64,000 bases of DNA from Streptomyces clavifer (GTDB lineage Bacteria; Actinomycetota; Actinomycetes; Streptomycetales; Streptomycetaceae): NCBI GenBank assembly GCA_014651175.1, contig BMWJ01000001.1, positions 372,001-436,000 on the forward strand, in the 5' to 3' direction. Shown one piece after another: positions 36,549-44,462 of the stretch. The notes under the pieces are model-generated. The model had not been told where the DNA came from, searched no databases, and saw only the letters and a list, made by a program, of their open reading frames with translations. Numbering within the stretch: the first letter of the stretch is position 1; each line of letters begins with the position of its first letter. The translations under genes were made by a program, and so were the position numbers.

Positions 36549-37831
36549 TGTGCCCCATCGGTCCGGGCCCCGACCGTCCGGAAGGCGAGGAGGCCACCTC
36601 CACCGACGCGGCGTTCACCGCATTGCTGGAGGACAGCGCGGAGGAGCTCTACGAGTCCGCCCCCTGCGGCTACCTGTCCACTCTCATGGACGGAACCATC
36701 GCCAAGATCAACACCACGTTGCTCACCTGGCTCGGCCGCTCCCGGGACGAAGTGGTGGGCCGCATGCGCTTCATGGACCTGCTGACCGCCGGCGGCAGGA
36801 TCTACCACGACACGCACTTCGCCCCCCTCCTCAATATGCAGGGCAGCATCAGCGGCATCGCCCTGGACCTCAGAACGGCCGACGGCGGCCGGCTCCCCGC
36901 GCTCGTCAGCTCAGTGACGAAGACCGACAGCGGCGGCCGGCCCCTGCTGATCCGTACGACGGTCTTCGACGCCGGCGCCCGGCGCTCCTACGAACAGGAA
37001 CTGCTCCGCGAGCGCCGAGTCGCCGAAGAGGCCCGCAGGCAGGTGGAGGAAGACCGCGCGCGGCTCCAGGAAGCGCTCGCGGTACTGCAGAGCAGCCTCT
37101 TGCCGGCGGCCCTCCCCCCGGTGCCGGGCATGGAAGCCGCCTCCCACTACCACACCACCTCACCGGACCGTCTCGGCGGAGACTTCTACGACCTCTTCCC
37201 GCTGGACGGCACACGCTGGGCCTTCTTCCTCGGTGATGTCTGCGGCAAGGGCCCCCAGGCCGCCGCCGTGACCTCCCTGACCCGCTACACCCTGCGGGCC
37301 GCGGCACTTCACGACCCGGACCCCGTGGCCGCGCTCACCACCCTCAACACCGTGCTCCACGAGCGCTACGCCATGGGCGACCCGCGCTACTGCACCACCG
37401 TCTTCGGCGTCCTCGAACCCGTCGGCGACAAGGTCAAGGTCGAACTCGCCTCCGGCGGTCACCCCCCGGCGCTCGTGCTGCGCCAGGACGGGCGGGCCGA
37501 CTACCTGCCCACCCCAGGCGGCCTCCTCGTGGGCATCCTGCCCACAGCTCCCTTCACCTCCGCCAGGACCGTGCTGGCGGCGGGGGACACCCTCCTGCTC
37601 TACACGGACGGCCTCACCGAGGCCCGGATCGGCGAGAAACGCGAACTGTTCGGGGACGAGGCGCTGCGCGACTTCGCGAAAGGCCTGCCCCACACCGGTG
37701 CTCAGCAGGTCGTCACGGCGCTGACGGGCCTGCTCAACAGCTTCGGTGACGGCCTGGACGACGACACCGCCCTCCTGGCCCTCGGCGTACCCACCAACCG
37801 GCCTCACCCTGCGAACGGCACCCCGACATGA
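36548..37831 (+). CDS. RsbP-like PAS-PP2C phosphatase
   Basis: A 427-aa protein with the RsbP architecture: an N-terminal PAS domain (about residues 30-145, APCGYLSTLMDGTIAKINTTLLTWLG), a coiled-coil linker (about 150-185, YEQELLRERRVAEEARRQVEEDRARLQEAL-like) and a SpoIIE/PP2C domain (about 190-415; LGGDFYDLF, FLGDVCGKG, GHPPALV, LLLYTDGLTEAR and DDDTALLAL). It should dephosphorylate an anti-anti-sigma factor when its PAS domain is triggered, with help from the RsbQ-like protein. Coupled overlaps on both sides make this a three-gene operon. Confidence 0.9.
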   Translation: MCPIGPGPDRPEGEEATSTDAAFTALLEDSAEELYESAPCGYLSTLMDGTIAKINTTLLTWLGRSRDEVVGRMRFMDLLTAGGRIYHDTHFAPLLNMQGSISGIALDLRTADGGRLPALVSSVTKTDSGGRPLLIRTTVFDAGARRSYEQELLRERRVAEEARRQVEEDRARLQEALAVLQSSLLPAALPPVPGMEAASHYHTTSPDRLGGDFYDLFPLDGTRWAFFLGDVCGKGPQAAAVTSLTRYTLRAAALHDPDPVAALTTLNTVLHERYAMGDPRYCTTVFGVLEPVGDKVKVELASGGHPPALVLRQDGRADYLPTPGGLLVGILPTAPFTSARTVLAAGDTLLLYTDGLTEARIGEKRELFGDEALRDFAKGLPHTGAQQVVTALTGLLNSFGDGLDDDTALLALGVPTNRPHPANGTPT

Positions 37832-38175
37832 GCCCACTGACGACGACCGTCCGAGACACCGGGACCGGCCCCGTGCTGCTGGTCGCGGGAGAGCTCGACT
37901 ACAGCACCGCCGCAGAACTGCGACGGGTGGTGACAGGAATCGACCTCGGTCCGGGCCGCCTGCTCGTACTCGATCTGGGAGGGCTCGACTTCTGCGACTC
38001 GAGTGGCATCACCGCCTTGATCGTCGCCCGCAACCACGCGACCGCCGCCCGAGCAGACATCGCGCTGGTCTCCGTGCCCGGCCCCGTACTCCGCATCCTG
38101 CGCGTCACCGGGCTCGACCAGGTGTTCCGGCTCGAACCCGGCGCCGGGACACGGAACCGGGCCGTCGGCGACTGA
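37828..38175 (+). CDS. STAS-domain anti-anti-sigma factor
   Basis: A 115-aa SpoIIAA/RsbV-like protein. The STAS core runs from about residue 14 to 108: VLLVAGELDYSTAAELRRVV, then LLVLDLGGLDFCDSSGITALIVAR with the phosphorylatable serine in DSSG (residues 58/59). It is expected to bind an anti-sigma kinase when unphosphorylated and so free a sigma factor. ATG overlaps the stop of the phosphatase gene (ATGA), so the phosphatase and its likely substrate are made together. The sigma factor and kinase are not in this operon. Confidence 0.92.
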   Translation: MSPLTTTVRDTGTGPVLLVAGELDYSTAAELRRVVTGIDLGPGRLLVLDLGGLDFCDSSGITALIVARNHATAARADIALVSVPGPVLRILRVTGLDQVFRLEPGAGTRNRAVGD

Positions 38176-38316
38176 CGTACGCCCCGGGCCCGGACCACCG
38201 TGCCCACGCCCCGGCGCGGCCCCGCTCCACGGAGCAGGGCTGAGCCGGCCGGCGCTCCCCGCGGTGGCCGAGCCTCGCGACCGGCCCCGCCACGCACGGT
38301 CAGCGTGTGAGCCCGC

Positions 38317-38907
38317 TCAGCAGTGGTGGCCGAGGTGTGGCACGGGCACGGGGGCGTACGACGCGGCCCTCTGCAGCATGCCGATCTTCTGCTGGAGGGG
38401 GCGCTGCTGCTCTCCGTGCAGGGCGTTCAGTACGACGACGGCACCGGTCAGCGCCGGGATGGTCCACTGCATCAGCGTCAGGTGACTGCGGGCCCTGTCC
38501 AGGTCGACGGGGTGGTCGACCGCCTTCTGGAGGTCGCTCGGGTCCTCGGAGGTGGCGAGCTCGAGTTTCTTGCCCAGTACCCGGCTGTACGCGGTCGCGG
38601 CCAGCGCCGCCCCGGTCAGCGCGGTCTTGACCAGCGTGGAGGCGGCGACGCCCTGCTGGGTCTGGACACGGGCGGCGTTCGCGGCGAGCAGGCCGGTGCC
38701 GCCGATCAGGTGGGCACCGATCGCCACGGCGTTCACCGGCGTCCACTTCGCCCAGCCCGCACTGGCGATCCTGGAGGTCTCATCCGCCGTGCGCCCCTCA
38801 CTCCGGGCTGCGCCGTTCAGACCGACTGCGCCCATCAAGGACCCACCGAACCAGGCCGCCAGGCCCAGATCGTGGACGCTGCGCAGGACGGTATTGCGTT
38901 CCGACAT
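38317..38907 (-). CDS. Hypothetical membrane protein
   Basis: A 196-aa protein with about four hydrophobic segments (residues ~14-30, 52-75, 86-105 and 145-165), of a type common in Streptomyces and usually annotated as hypothetical. The N-terminus MSERNTVLRSVHDLGLAAWFGGSLMGAVGLN-like is conserved in these proteins. ATG at 38907 follows AGGAG. It is convergent with the stress cassette. No function can be assigned; a general-stress membrane protein is one possibility. Confidence 0.75.
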   Translation of the reverse strand: MSERNTVLRSVHDLGLAAWFGGSLMGAVGLNGAARSEGRTADETSRIASAGWAKWTPVNAVAIGAHLIGGTGLLAANAARVQTQQGVAASTLVKTALTGAALAATAYSRVLGKKLELATSEDPSDLQKAVDHPVDLDRARSHLTLMQWTIPALTGAVVVLNALHGEQQRPLQQKIGMLQRAASYAPVPVPHLGHHC

Positions 38908-39253
38908 CGCTGCTCCTCACCGCGGGAAAGGCCGCAGGTGCCCACGGCCACCCTCACGCTCGCCGCCGTCGGGCCGGTGCACCACAGGGACGACGCATCC
39001 GGGCTACCCCGCACACGGTCGTTCGTCGGGGCGGGAGGAGAGTCCTGTACGCGGCCGGCCGCCGATGCCGATGCCGGGATGTGGGCGGAGCCTGTGCGCC
39101 GAGACGACGCCCGGCATCCGGGCCCGCGGGTGCGCCGACGGTGAGGCCCTCCCGCTCATCGGCCGGGTGTGTCGGCGGACGAGCGGAAGGACCTCACCGT
39201 CGGTGGAACTCACCGGCCGGTGGGTCCTCGCCGCCGGTGTCGAGCGTGGACGG
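38908..39253. other. Intergenic stretch without a recognisable gene
   Basis: About 345 bases between two leftward genes. It should contain the promoter of the hypothetical membrane protein. I see no convincing reading frame, RNA gene or hairpin terminator here. Confidence 0.5.
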
Positions 39254-39940
39254 CTAGGCCGTCCGGCGGGCGAACGCCCGGGACCTGCTGCGGCGTTCCG
39301 GGTCGAAGGCGTCGACGGCGCCCGCCCCCGCACTGCCGGGTCCCGCCTGCCACGCGCGGATCGTGCGTGCCACGCCCTTCACCTTCGGGTGGCCGGGGCC
39401 GTACGCGAGCTCGAAGTGGGATTCCTTCGGGGTGGGGAGGTCGCCGCCCCACCCGACCACGCCGTCCAGCTCGGCGAGGATGTCCCGCACGACGACGAGC
39501 TCGTGCGGGTACAGGCCGCCCTTGGCGCCGACCGGATAGGCGAGTGGCCGGATCGCCAGGGCCGTACCCGACAGGTAGTTGGACTCGTAGTCCTGGATCG
39601 CCCCGCGCGTCGTGGAGTGTCCGGTGACGTCGCCGTCCCGCAGCTGGTCGATCTCGTAGTGGAAGCGGCGGGCCACGTGCAGCAGGATCACCGCCGCGTC
39701 GCCGCCGGCAAGACGCACGGACCGGCCGGATCCCTCGATCCGGAAGAGTTCCGCCTCCTCCAGTACGGGCCAGCCGTTCGCCGACTTCGCGCCCGACCAG
39801 CGCCGGCTCCCGGGTGTCCCTTCTGCCGACGGGGCGCCCGGGGCGGCGTACGCGGTGCCGGGGAGCGCGGCCAGGGCCGTGGTGGCCCCGAGTGCGGCGC
39901 CCGCCATGAGGACGCCGCGTCGGTCAATCTTGTTTCTCAC
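39254..39940 (-). CDS. Tat-exported M15-like protein with altered metal ligands
   Basis: A 228-aa secreted protein. GTG at 39940 follows AGGAAG; the N-terminus RNKIDRRGVLMAGAALGATTALAALPGTAYA is a twin-arginine-like signal ending in an AYA-A site near residue 29. The mature part resembles peptidase M15 (D-Ala-D-Ala carboxypeptidase-like): YESNYLSGTALAI corresponds to the usual SxHxxGxAxD zinc motif and VGWGGDLPTPKESHFEL to the C-terminal WGG...HFE motif. The first His and Asp ligands are replaced, so it may bind cell wall without cleaving it. It overlaps the upstream gene by 17 bp. Confidence 0.7.
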   Translation of the reverse strand: MRNKIDRRGVLMAGAALGATTALAALPGTAYAAPGAPSAEGTPGSRRWSGAKSANGWPVLEEAELFRIEGSGRSVRLAGGDAAVILLHVARRFHYEIDQLRDGDVTGHSTTRGAIQDYESNYLSGTALAIRPLAYPVGAKGGLYPHELVVVRDILAELDGVVGWGGDLPTPKESHFELAYGPGHPKVKGVARTIRAWQAGPGSAGAGAVDAFDPERRSRSRAFARRTA

Positions 39941-40361
39941 TCTGCTTCCTTCCGATGACCGCCGTCGCCACGGCACCCGCGGCACAGCCGACGAGCATCA
40001 CTGCGAAGACGACGAGAGAGGGGTTGACCCAGGCCGGCACCAGGTCGTGACCGGCGTTGCACTTGTTGCGCAGCGGGAACCACTGGGAGGGCTCGCGCCA
40101 GTGCTCCGTCCGGTAGGCGTCGTCGTAGGGAGCACCGGCAGCAGCGCAGGCCTCCCTGACGTCGAGGCCGCCGGAGAAGGTCCCGATGAACCAGGCGACG
40201 CAGCCCAGGCCGATCAGTACGACCGCGGGGTACGCCCACCACCCGGGGCTTCGCCACCGGCGGGTGGGCAGTCCACGTGCGGTTTTCCAGACGCTCAGCA
40301 CGAACACGGCCAGGACGAGCGGGGGGAGTGCGATGGCGGCCAGTGCCGAGACTGCGTTCAC
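39924..40361 (-). CDS. Small membrane protein of unknown function
   Basis: A 145-aa protein with three likely helices (about residues 5-25, 42-62 and 110-135). The loop between helices two and three (about 63-108) contains two cysteines (EACAAAG and NKCNAGHD) and is Trp/Tyr-rich, suggesting an exported, disulfide-bonded loop. GTG at 40361 is the only good start; AAGGGA lies eleven bases upstream. It overlaps and is probably co-transcribed with the Tat-exported M15-like gene. No family recognised. Confidence 0.65.
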   Translation of the reverse strand: MNAVSALAAIALPPLVLAVFVLSVWKTARGLPTRRWRSPGWWAYPAVVLIGLGCVAWFIGTFSGGLDVREACAAAGAPYDDAYRTEHWREPSQWFPLRNKCNAGHDLVPAWVNPSLVVFAVMLVGCAAGAVATAVIGRKQSEKQD

Positions 40362-40380
40362 TTACGGGTGGTCCCTTCGT

Positions 40381-42798
40381 TCACTTACGGGCCGCACGGT
40401 TCCTGGCGGCCTTCATGTACTTCTCGTGGTTCGCCTCGTACGTGGCGCGGAGGCGCTGCTCGGTCCCGGTGCGAGCCAGCAGCACATCGACGAACCCCTG
40501 CTCGAACGGCTCCAGTTCGTCGTACCCGAGCATGGCCGGAAGCGTCTTGATCCCGCCCCGGACGGTCACCAGGCCGACCTGGGCGGCCACGACCTCCTTG
40601 TCGTCCGCGGCGGTAAGAATATTGTGTGCGAGGAACTTGGCGTCCTCCGCCTTACCGCTGAAACGGCCGGTCCAGTAGCGGCTGAACCGCGTCAGACCAC
40701 CGCCCCCGTTGTAGAGGTCGCGGACGGCCTGGACGATCGTCTTGCCGTCGCGCACCGCCTTGGCCAGCAGCCACGCGTCGGCGTCCTCGATCAGGTCGTT
40801 GTAGCCGAAGCTGGAGGCCACTCCGACCTTCGCCATCTTCAGCTGCACGAAGTTGCGGCCGTTGGGGTACTCGCCCGTCGCACGGCGCCAGTCGACGTAG
40901 AGGGTGAGCAGGTCGCCGCCCCAGCCCGCGACGTCACCCTCGTTCACCGAACGCGGGTTGGACGGCATCCAGGCGACGAAGTGCCCGTTGGCGGACGCCA
41001 TGAGGTGCTCGGCGTTCAGCTCGTACGCGGTGTAGGGGTCGGTGAAGTCCGCCATGACCGACATGCCCTTGCCGTCGGCGTACGCGACGAAGGCCTTGTC
41101 GTAGGAGCCGATCAGGAAGTCCCAGTCGCCGCCGCCGTACGCCTTGTGCCGGATGTACTCCATCACCAGCTGGTTCGGGTTCCGGTCGCCGGTGTAGGCG
41201 ACCGCGTGGTCGTACAGGCGCTGGACGTAGTTGATGAAGTCGTCCGCCGGACCGGACGGCTTCTTCACGCTGCTCTGACCGAGGTCGACCCCGGAGATCA
41301 CGTCGCGGTCGAGGTCGAAGGTGTCCGACCCGTTCGTGACCTTGAACTCCTTGATCTGGTTGAAGGACCAGTTCGCGGGGATCGGGAAACCGAGGTTGCC
41401 GGAGAAGCCCCAGGACATGCCCGAGACGAACGAGAAGCGGGCACCGGTCTGCCGGCTGACCACGGTGCACACGTTCCGCGACCCGTAGACACCGTGCACG
41501 TAGCGCTTGCCGTTGTAGGAGAGCCCGGCGGCTATCCCGTGGAAGTACGGCACGATCGCCGCGTCGATCTCCTCGCGGGTGGCGTCGTAGTCCACCGCGA
41601 AGTAGATGACGGTGCCACGGTTGAAGCCGTAGTCCGAGGCCAGTTTGTGGGCGTTGAGCGCGTGCTGGTAGCCCTGGCTGTAGGTGAAGTCGCCGAACTC
41701 GCGGGCGTTGTCCTGGTAGATCGGGAACACGTTCAGCCCGTTGCTGAAGATCGTGTCGAGCTCGCCCGGCTTGATCTCCTTGTCCAGGGTGGAGCCCGGC
41801 GGGTCGTAGATGTACCGGCCGACCACCTCGTACTTGTTGTTGCGCAGCCACTGGGCCCGGGAGGCGGTGATCTCGAAACGGGTGTCCGAGCCCGTCGCGG
41901 GCCGGTCCGGGTCGCCCATCGAGACCAGGAGCTGCGCCCACGTCCGGTAGTCGGAGCGACCGGTGTCCTCTAGCTTGCAGAACCTCTGGAAGACCTGGAC
42001 CCATTCGCGGAGCTTGCCGTCGTAGGTGCTGCGCCAGGTGGTGGGGGTGCCGGCGTCGCTGGTGCCCGTCGGGACCGGGGAGTTGAACACGCACGCCGCG
42101 GAGAACAGCTCGACCCAGAGGCCGGAGGCGCCTTCGCCGAACTCCTTGGTCTTCAGCCCGGCCTGGGTGGCGGGACCGAAGCTGCCGTTGGGTGCGGCGA
42201 TGCCGAGTTCGTACTGGATGGCGATCATCATGGCCTTCTGCACGTCGCGGGAGTAGATCCCGTCGCAGGGGCCGATGGTGTAGGCGTCCCTCGTCCAGTA
42301 GCGGCTGTTGAGCCAGCGCTGGATCGTGCGGACCTCGTCCGAACCGCCGTTGACCTTGGTGTAGGCGTCCATGTTCAGGATGCACTTGAAGATCTTCGGG
42401 GTGGTGACGCCGCCCGCCGTGCCGGTGCCTCCGTCGGGCAGGCCCATGTCGAGGAGGAGGCTCTTGACCGCCTCGGTGGTCACGGCGCCGTAGCCGCCGT
42501 AGCCGTTGGCTCCCCAGTAGCCCTTGCAGAACAGGCCGTGCTGGATGATGCGGACGATGTTGGTGTTCTTGTCCCAGCCGAAGCCGATGTCGCCGAGGGC
42601 CTGGAGCTTGGACATCGTGGTCGGGCCGAAGCTGGCGACCACCGGGCTGATGCCCAGTTCGTGCTGGAGGCCCATCACGAGGGCGTTCATGGTGGACCAG
42701 CCGGTGCGGCCGTCCTCGGGACTTCGTGCGTAACCGGAGACGCCGCCATAGGTCGCGTTGACCCACTTCTGAGCGTCGAGGACCTTCTCGTCCAACAT
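40381..42798 (-). CDS. Peptidoglycan-binding and DUF1906 glycoside-hydrolase-like protein
   Basis: An 805-aa protein. The N-terminal ~230 residues contain two peptidoglycan-binding-like modules (WVNATYG...FGPTTMSKLQALGDIGF and EVRTIQRWLNSRYW...FGPATQAGLK). Residues about 305-510 form a DUF1906 TIM-barrel domain (VGRYIYDPPGS, GLNVFPIYQD, TVIYFAVDYDATREEIDAAI, HGVYGSRNVC), related to GH25-like cell-wall enzymes and Rv2525c. The C-terminal ~290 residues (from DDFINYVQRLYDHAVAYTG) are unfamiliar. ATG at 42798 follows AAGGGA. No signal peptide or membrane helix is seen, odd for a wall-acting enzyme. It is read leftward with two small envelope proteins downstream. Confidence 0.82.
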   Translation of the reverse strand: MLDEKVLDAQKWVNATYGGVSGYARSPEDGRTGWSTMNALVMGLQHELGISPVVASFGPTTMSKLQALGDIGFGWDKNTNIVRIIQHGLFCKGYWGANGYGGYGAVTTEAVKSLLLDMGLPDGGTGTAGGVTTPKIFKCILNMDAYTKVNGGSDEVRTIQRWLNSRYWTRDAYTIGPCDGIYSRDVQKAMMIAIQYELGIAAPNGSFGPATQAGLKTKEFGEGASGLWVELFSAACVFNSPVPTGTSDAGTPTTWRSTYDGKLREWVQVFQRFCKLEDTGRSDYRTWAQLLVSMGDPDRPATGSDTRFEITASRAQWLRNNKYEVVGRYIYDPPGSTLDKEIKPGELDTIFSNGLNVFPIYQDNAREFGDFTYSQGYQHALNAHKLASDYGFNRGTVIYFAVDYDATREEIDAAIVPYFHGIAAGLSYNGKRYVHGVYGSRNVCTVVSRQTGARFSFVSGMSWGFSGNLGFPIPANWSFNQIKEFKVTNGSDTFDLDRDVISGVDLGQSSVKKPSGPADDFINYVQRLYDHAVAYTGDRNPNQLVMEYIRHKAYGGGDWDFLIGSYDKAFVAYADGKGMSVMADFTDPYTAYELNAEHLMASANGHFVAWMPSNPRSVNEGDVAGWGGDLLTLYVDWRRATGEYPNGRNFVQLKMAKVGVASSFGYNDLIEDADAWLLAKAVRDGKTIVQAVRDLYNGGGGLTRFSRYWTGRFSGKAEDAKFLAHNILTAADDKEVVAAQVGLVTVRGGIKTLPAMLGYDELEPFEQGFVDVLLARTGTEQRLRATYEANHEKYMKAARNRAARK

Positions 42799-42952
42799 CG
42801 ATCCCTTCTCGGCGTGAGACGGCACGGACCCCGGCCCTGTGCCGCGAAGAACCCGCGGCACGCCGAAGGCGTGCTCCTGTGACGTGGACGGTAGTGATCG
42901 GCAGTCTCCGTCCGGTCTTTCACCTCCGGGCGCCCTCGCGCGAGGCCTCCCC

Positions 42953-44371
42953 TCAGACCGGGGGAGCCACCGGCCGGCGTCCCCTCCGGTACTCGATCTC
43001 TCCCCACACGACGTCGACGAGCAGGAAGGCCGTCAGCGGGATGCCGAGCAGTGGTACGAAGTAGCCGAGCACCGCGATCGCGGCCATCAGCGGCACCAGG
43101 ACGTACGGCGGCACGTGCTGCCACGCCCCGCGCGGCAGCGGGCGGCCGAAGGAGGAACCGCGGCCGCGCTGCCACCACATGCGGTAGCCGAGCACGATCA
43201 GCACGATCAGGGACAGGGCCAGCGCGGCGAGCACGATCTGGTTGGCCAGGCCGAACAGGCTCCCCGTGTGCAGGTCGACACCCCACCGGGAGAGCTTGGC
43301 GAGCACCGGGTAGTCGGCCCACCGCTGTACGTCGGTGACCTGGCCGGACGTGGGCTCGATCGCCACGGCGTCCTGCTTCTCCGGCCAGCTGCGCTGGATC
43401 TGCCGCACGACGTACGCGGACGAGGCGTCGGCCGGCGGCACGATCTCCACCGGGTTCGAGAGCCCCTCGGCGCGGGCGGACGCCAGGACGGCGTCCAGTC
43501 CCACGCCCTCGGGCCCGCCCGTGGCCGCGCCACCCGCACCCGTGTGCTCGGCGTGCTCGCCGACCGTGGCGGTGACCGTCGGTGTCGTCTGGTCGAGCGC
43601 CGTACGCAGGTCGCCGATGCTCGCACCGGCGTACGTCGACCAGGTGAGCCCCGTCGCCGACAGCATGAACAGTCCGATCGCGGCCCACACCCCGACCGTG
43701 CCGTGCAGCGACAGCGTGCGCCGCCGGCCCTTCGACCCGCGCAGCGCGCGCTGTGCCCTGCGGCGGCCGAACCACAGCACCAGACCGCCGGCCGCTATCA
43801 CCCAGAGCCAGCTGGCGGCGAGTTCGCTGTAGAGGCGGCCCGGCTGGCCCAGATGCAGATCGCGGTGCAGCTCGTCGATCCAGGTCCGCAGGGGGAGGGC
43901 ACCGGTCGATCCGTACTGCTCGAGGTCGCCTCGCACCTCGGCCGTGTACGGGTCCACGAACACCGCCAGGGTGTGCCCGGCGCCGACGCCCGGTACCCCG
44001 CTCAGCAGCACCCGTGTCGTCGCCCCCTTCTCCGGTGAGGGGCGCACCGCGCTGATCTCGCCCCGGGGATGGGCCTTGCGGGCCGCCTCCACCTGCTGTG
44101 ACACGGGCAGTTCGCGGTCGCCCGCGGGGACCCGCAGCTCATCGGCGTACAGGAACCTCTCGGCCTGGAACGACCCCGCGTACAGCAGCCCCGTCGTGGC
44201 GGCGACCAGCAGGAACGGGGCGATCAGCAGGCCTGCGTAGAAGTGCAGTCGGAGGACCAGCGGGCGCAGGGTGGACCAGGCGGACCGTTCGCCGCGGACG
44301 GGGCCGGGTCGCTGCGGCCCGGCCTCCTGGTCCCCGTCGTCGGGGGCCAGGACTGCTGGTTCGACTGGCAT
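42953..44371 (-). CDS. PepSY-associated membrane protein (PiuB-like)
   Basis: A 472-aa membrane protein with four main helices (about residues 40-62, 188-207, 229-250 and 375-395) and a further C-terminal pair (about 425-465). PepSY-type extracytoplasmic regions lie between them (for example ISAVRPSPEKGATTRVLLSG...AVFVDPYTAEVRGDLEQYG). LHFYAGLLIAPFLL and ELHRDLHLG are the conserved histidine-bearing segments. PiuB/PepSY_TM proteins are linked to reductive iron or siderophore uptake. ATG at 44371 follows AGGAG. No siderophore genes are adjacent. Confidence 0.88.
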   Translation of the reverse strand: MPVEPAVLAPDDGDQEAGPQRPGPVRGERSAWSTLRPLVLRLHFYAGLLIAPFLLVAATTGLLYAGSFQAERFLYADELRVPAGDRELPVSQQVEAARKAHPRGEISAVRPSPEKGATTRVLLSGVPGVGAGHTLAVFVDPYTAEVRGDLEQYGSTGALPLRTWIDELHRDLHLGQPGRLYSELAASWLWVIAAGGLVLWFGRRRAQRALRGSKGRRRTLSLHGTVGVWAAIGLFMLSATGLTWSTYAGASIGDLRTALDQTTPTVTATVGEHAEHTGAGGAATGGPEGVGLDAVLASARAEGLSNPVEIVPPADASSAYVVRQIQRSWPEKQDAVAIEPTSGQVTDVQRWADYPVLAKLSRWGVDLHTGSLFGLANQIVLAALALSLIVLIVLGYRMWWQRGRGSSFGRPLPRGAWQHVPPYVLVPLMAAIAVLGYFVPLLGIPLTAFLLVDVVWGEIEYRRGRRPVAPPV

Positions 44372-44462
44372 GGGGGACTCCTGGGTCGCGTGGGGGGCAT
44401 CGGCCGCAGCCGTGGCGAACCAGTAGTCGTCCGCGAGGGCCCGGGAGTTCCCGGACCGGCTC

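Noticed and set aside
38999-39020. Sigma-B-like GGGTA promoter before the hypothetical membrane protein
   Set aside because: A GGGTAG is present on the minus strand but there is no convincing GTTT-like -35 at the right distance.
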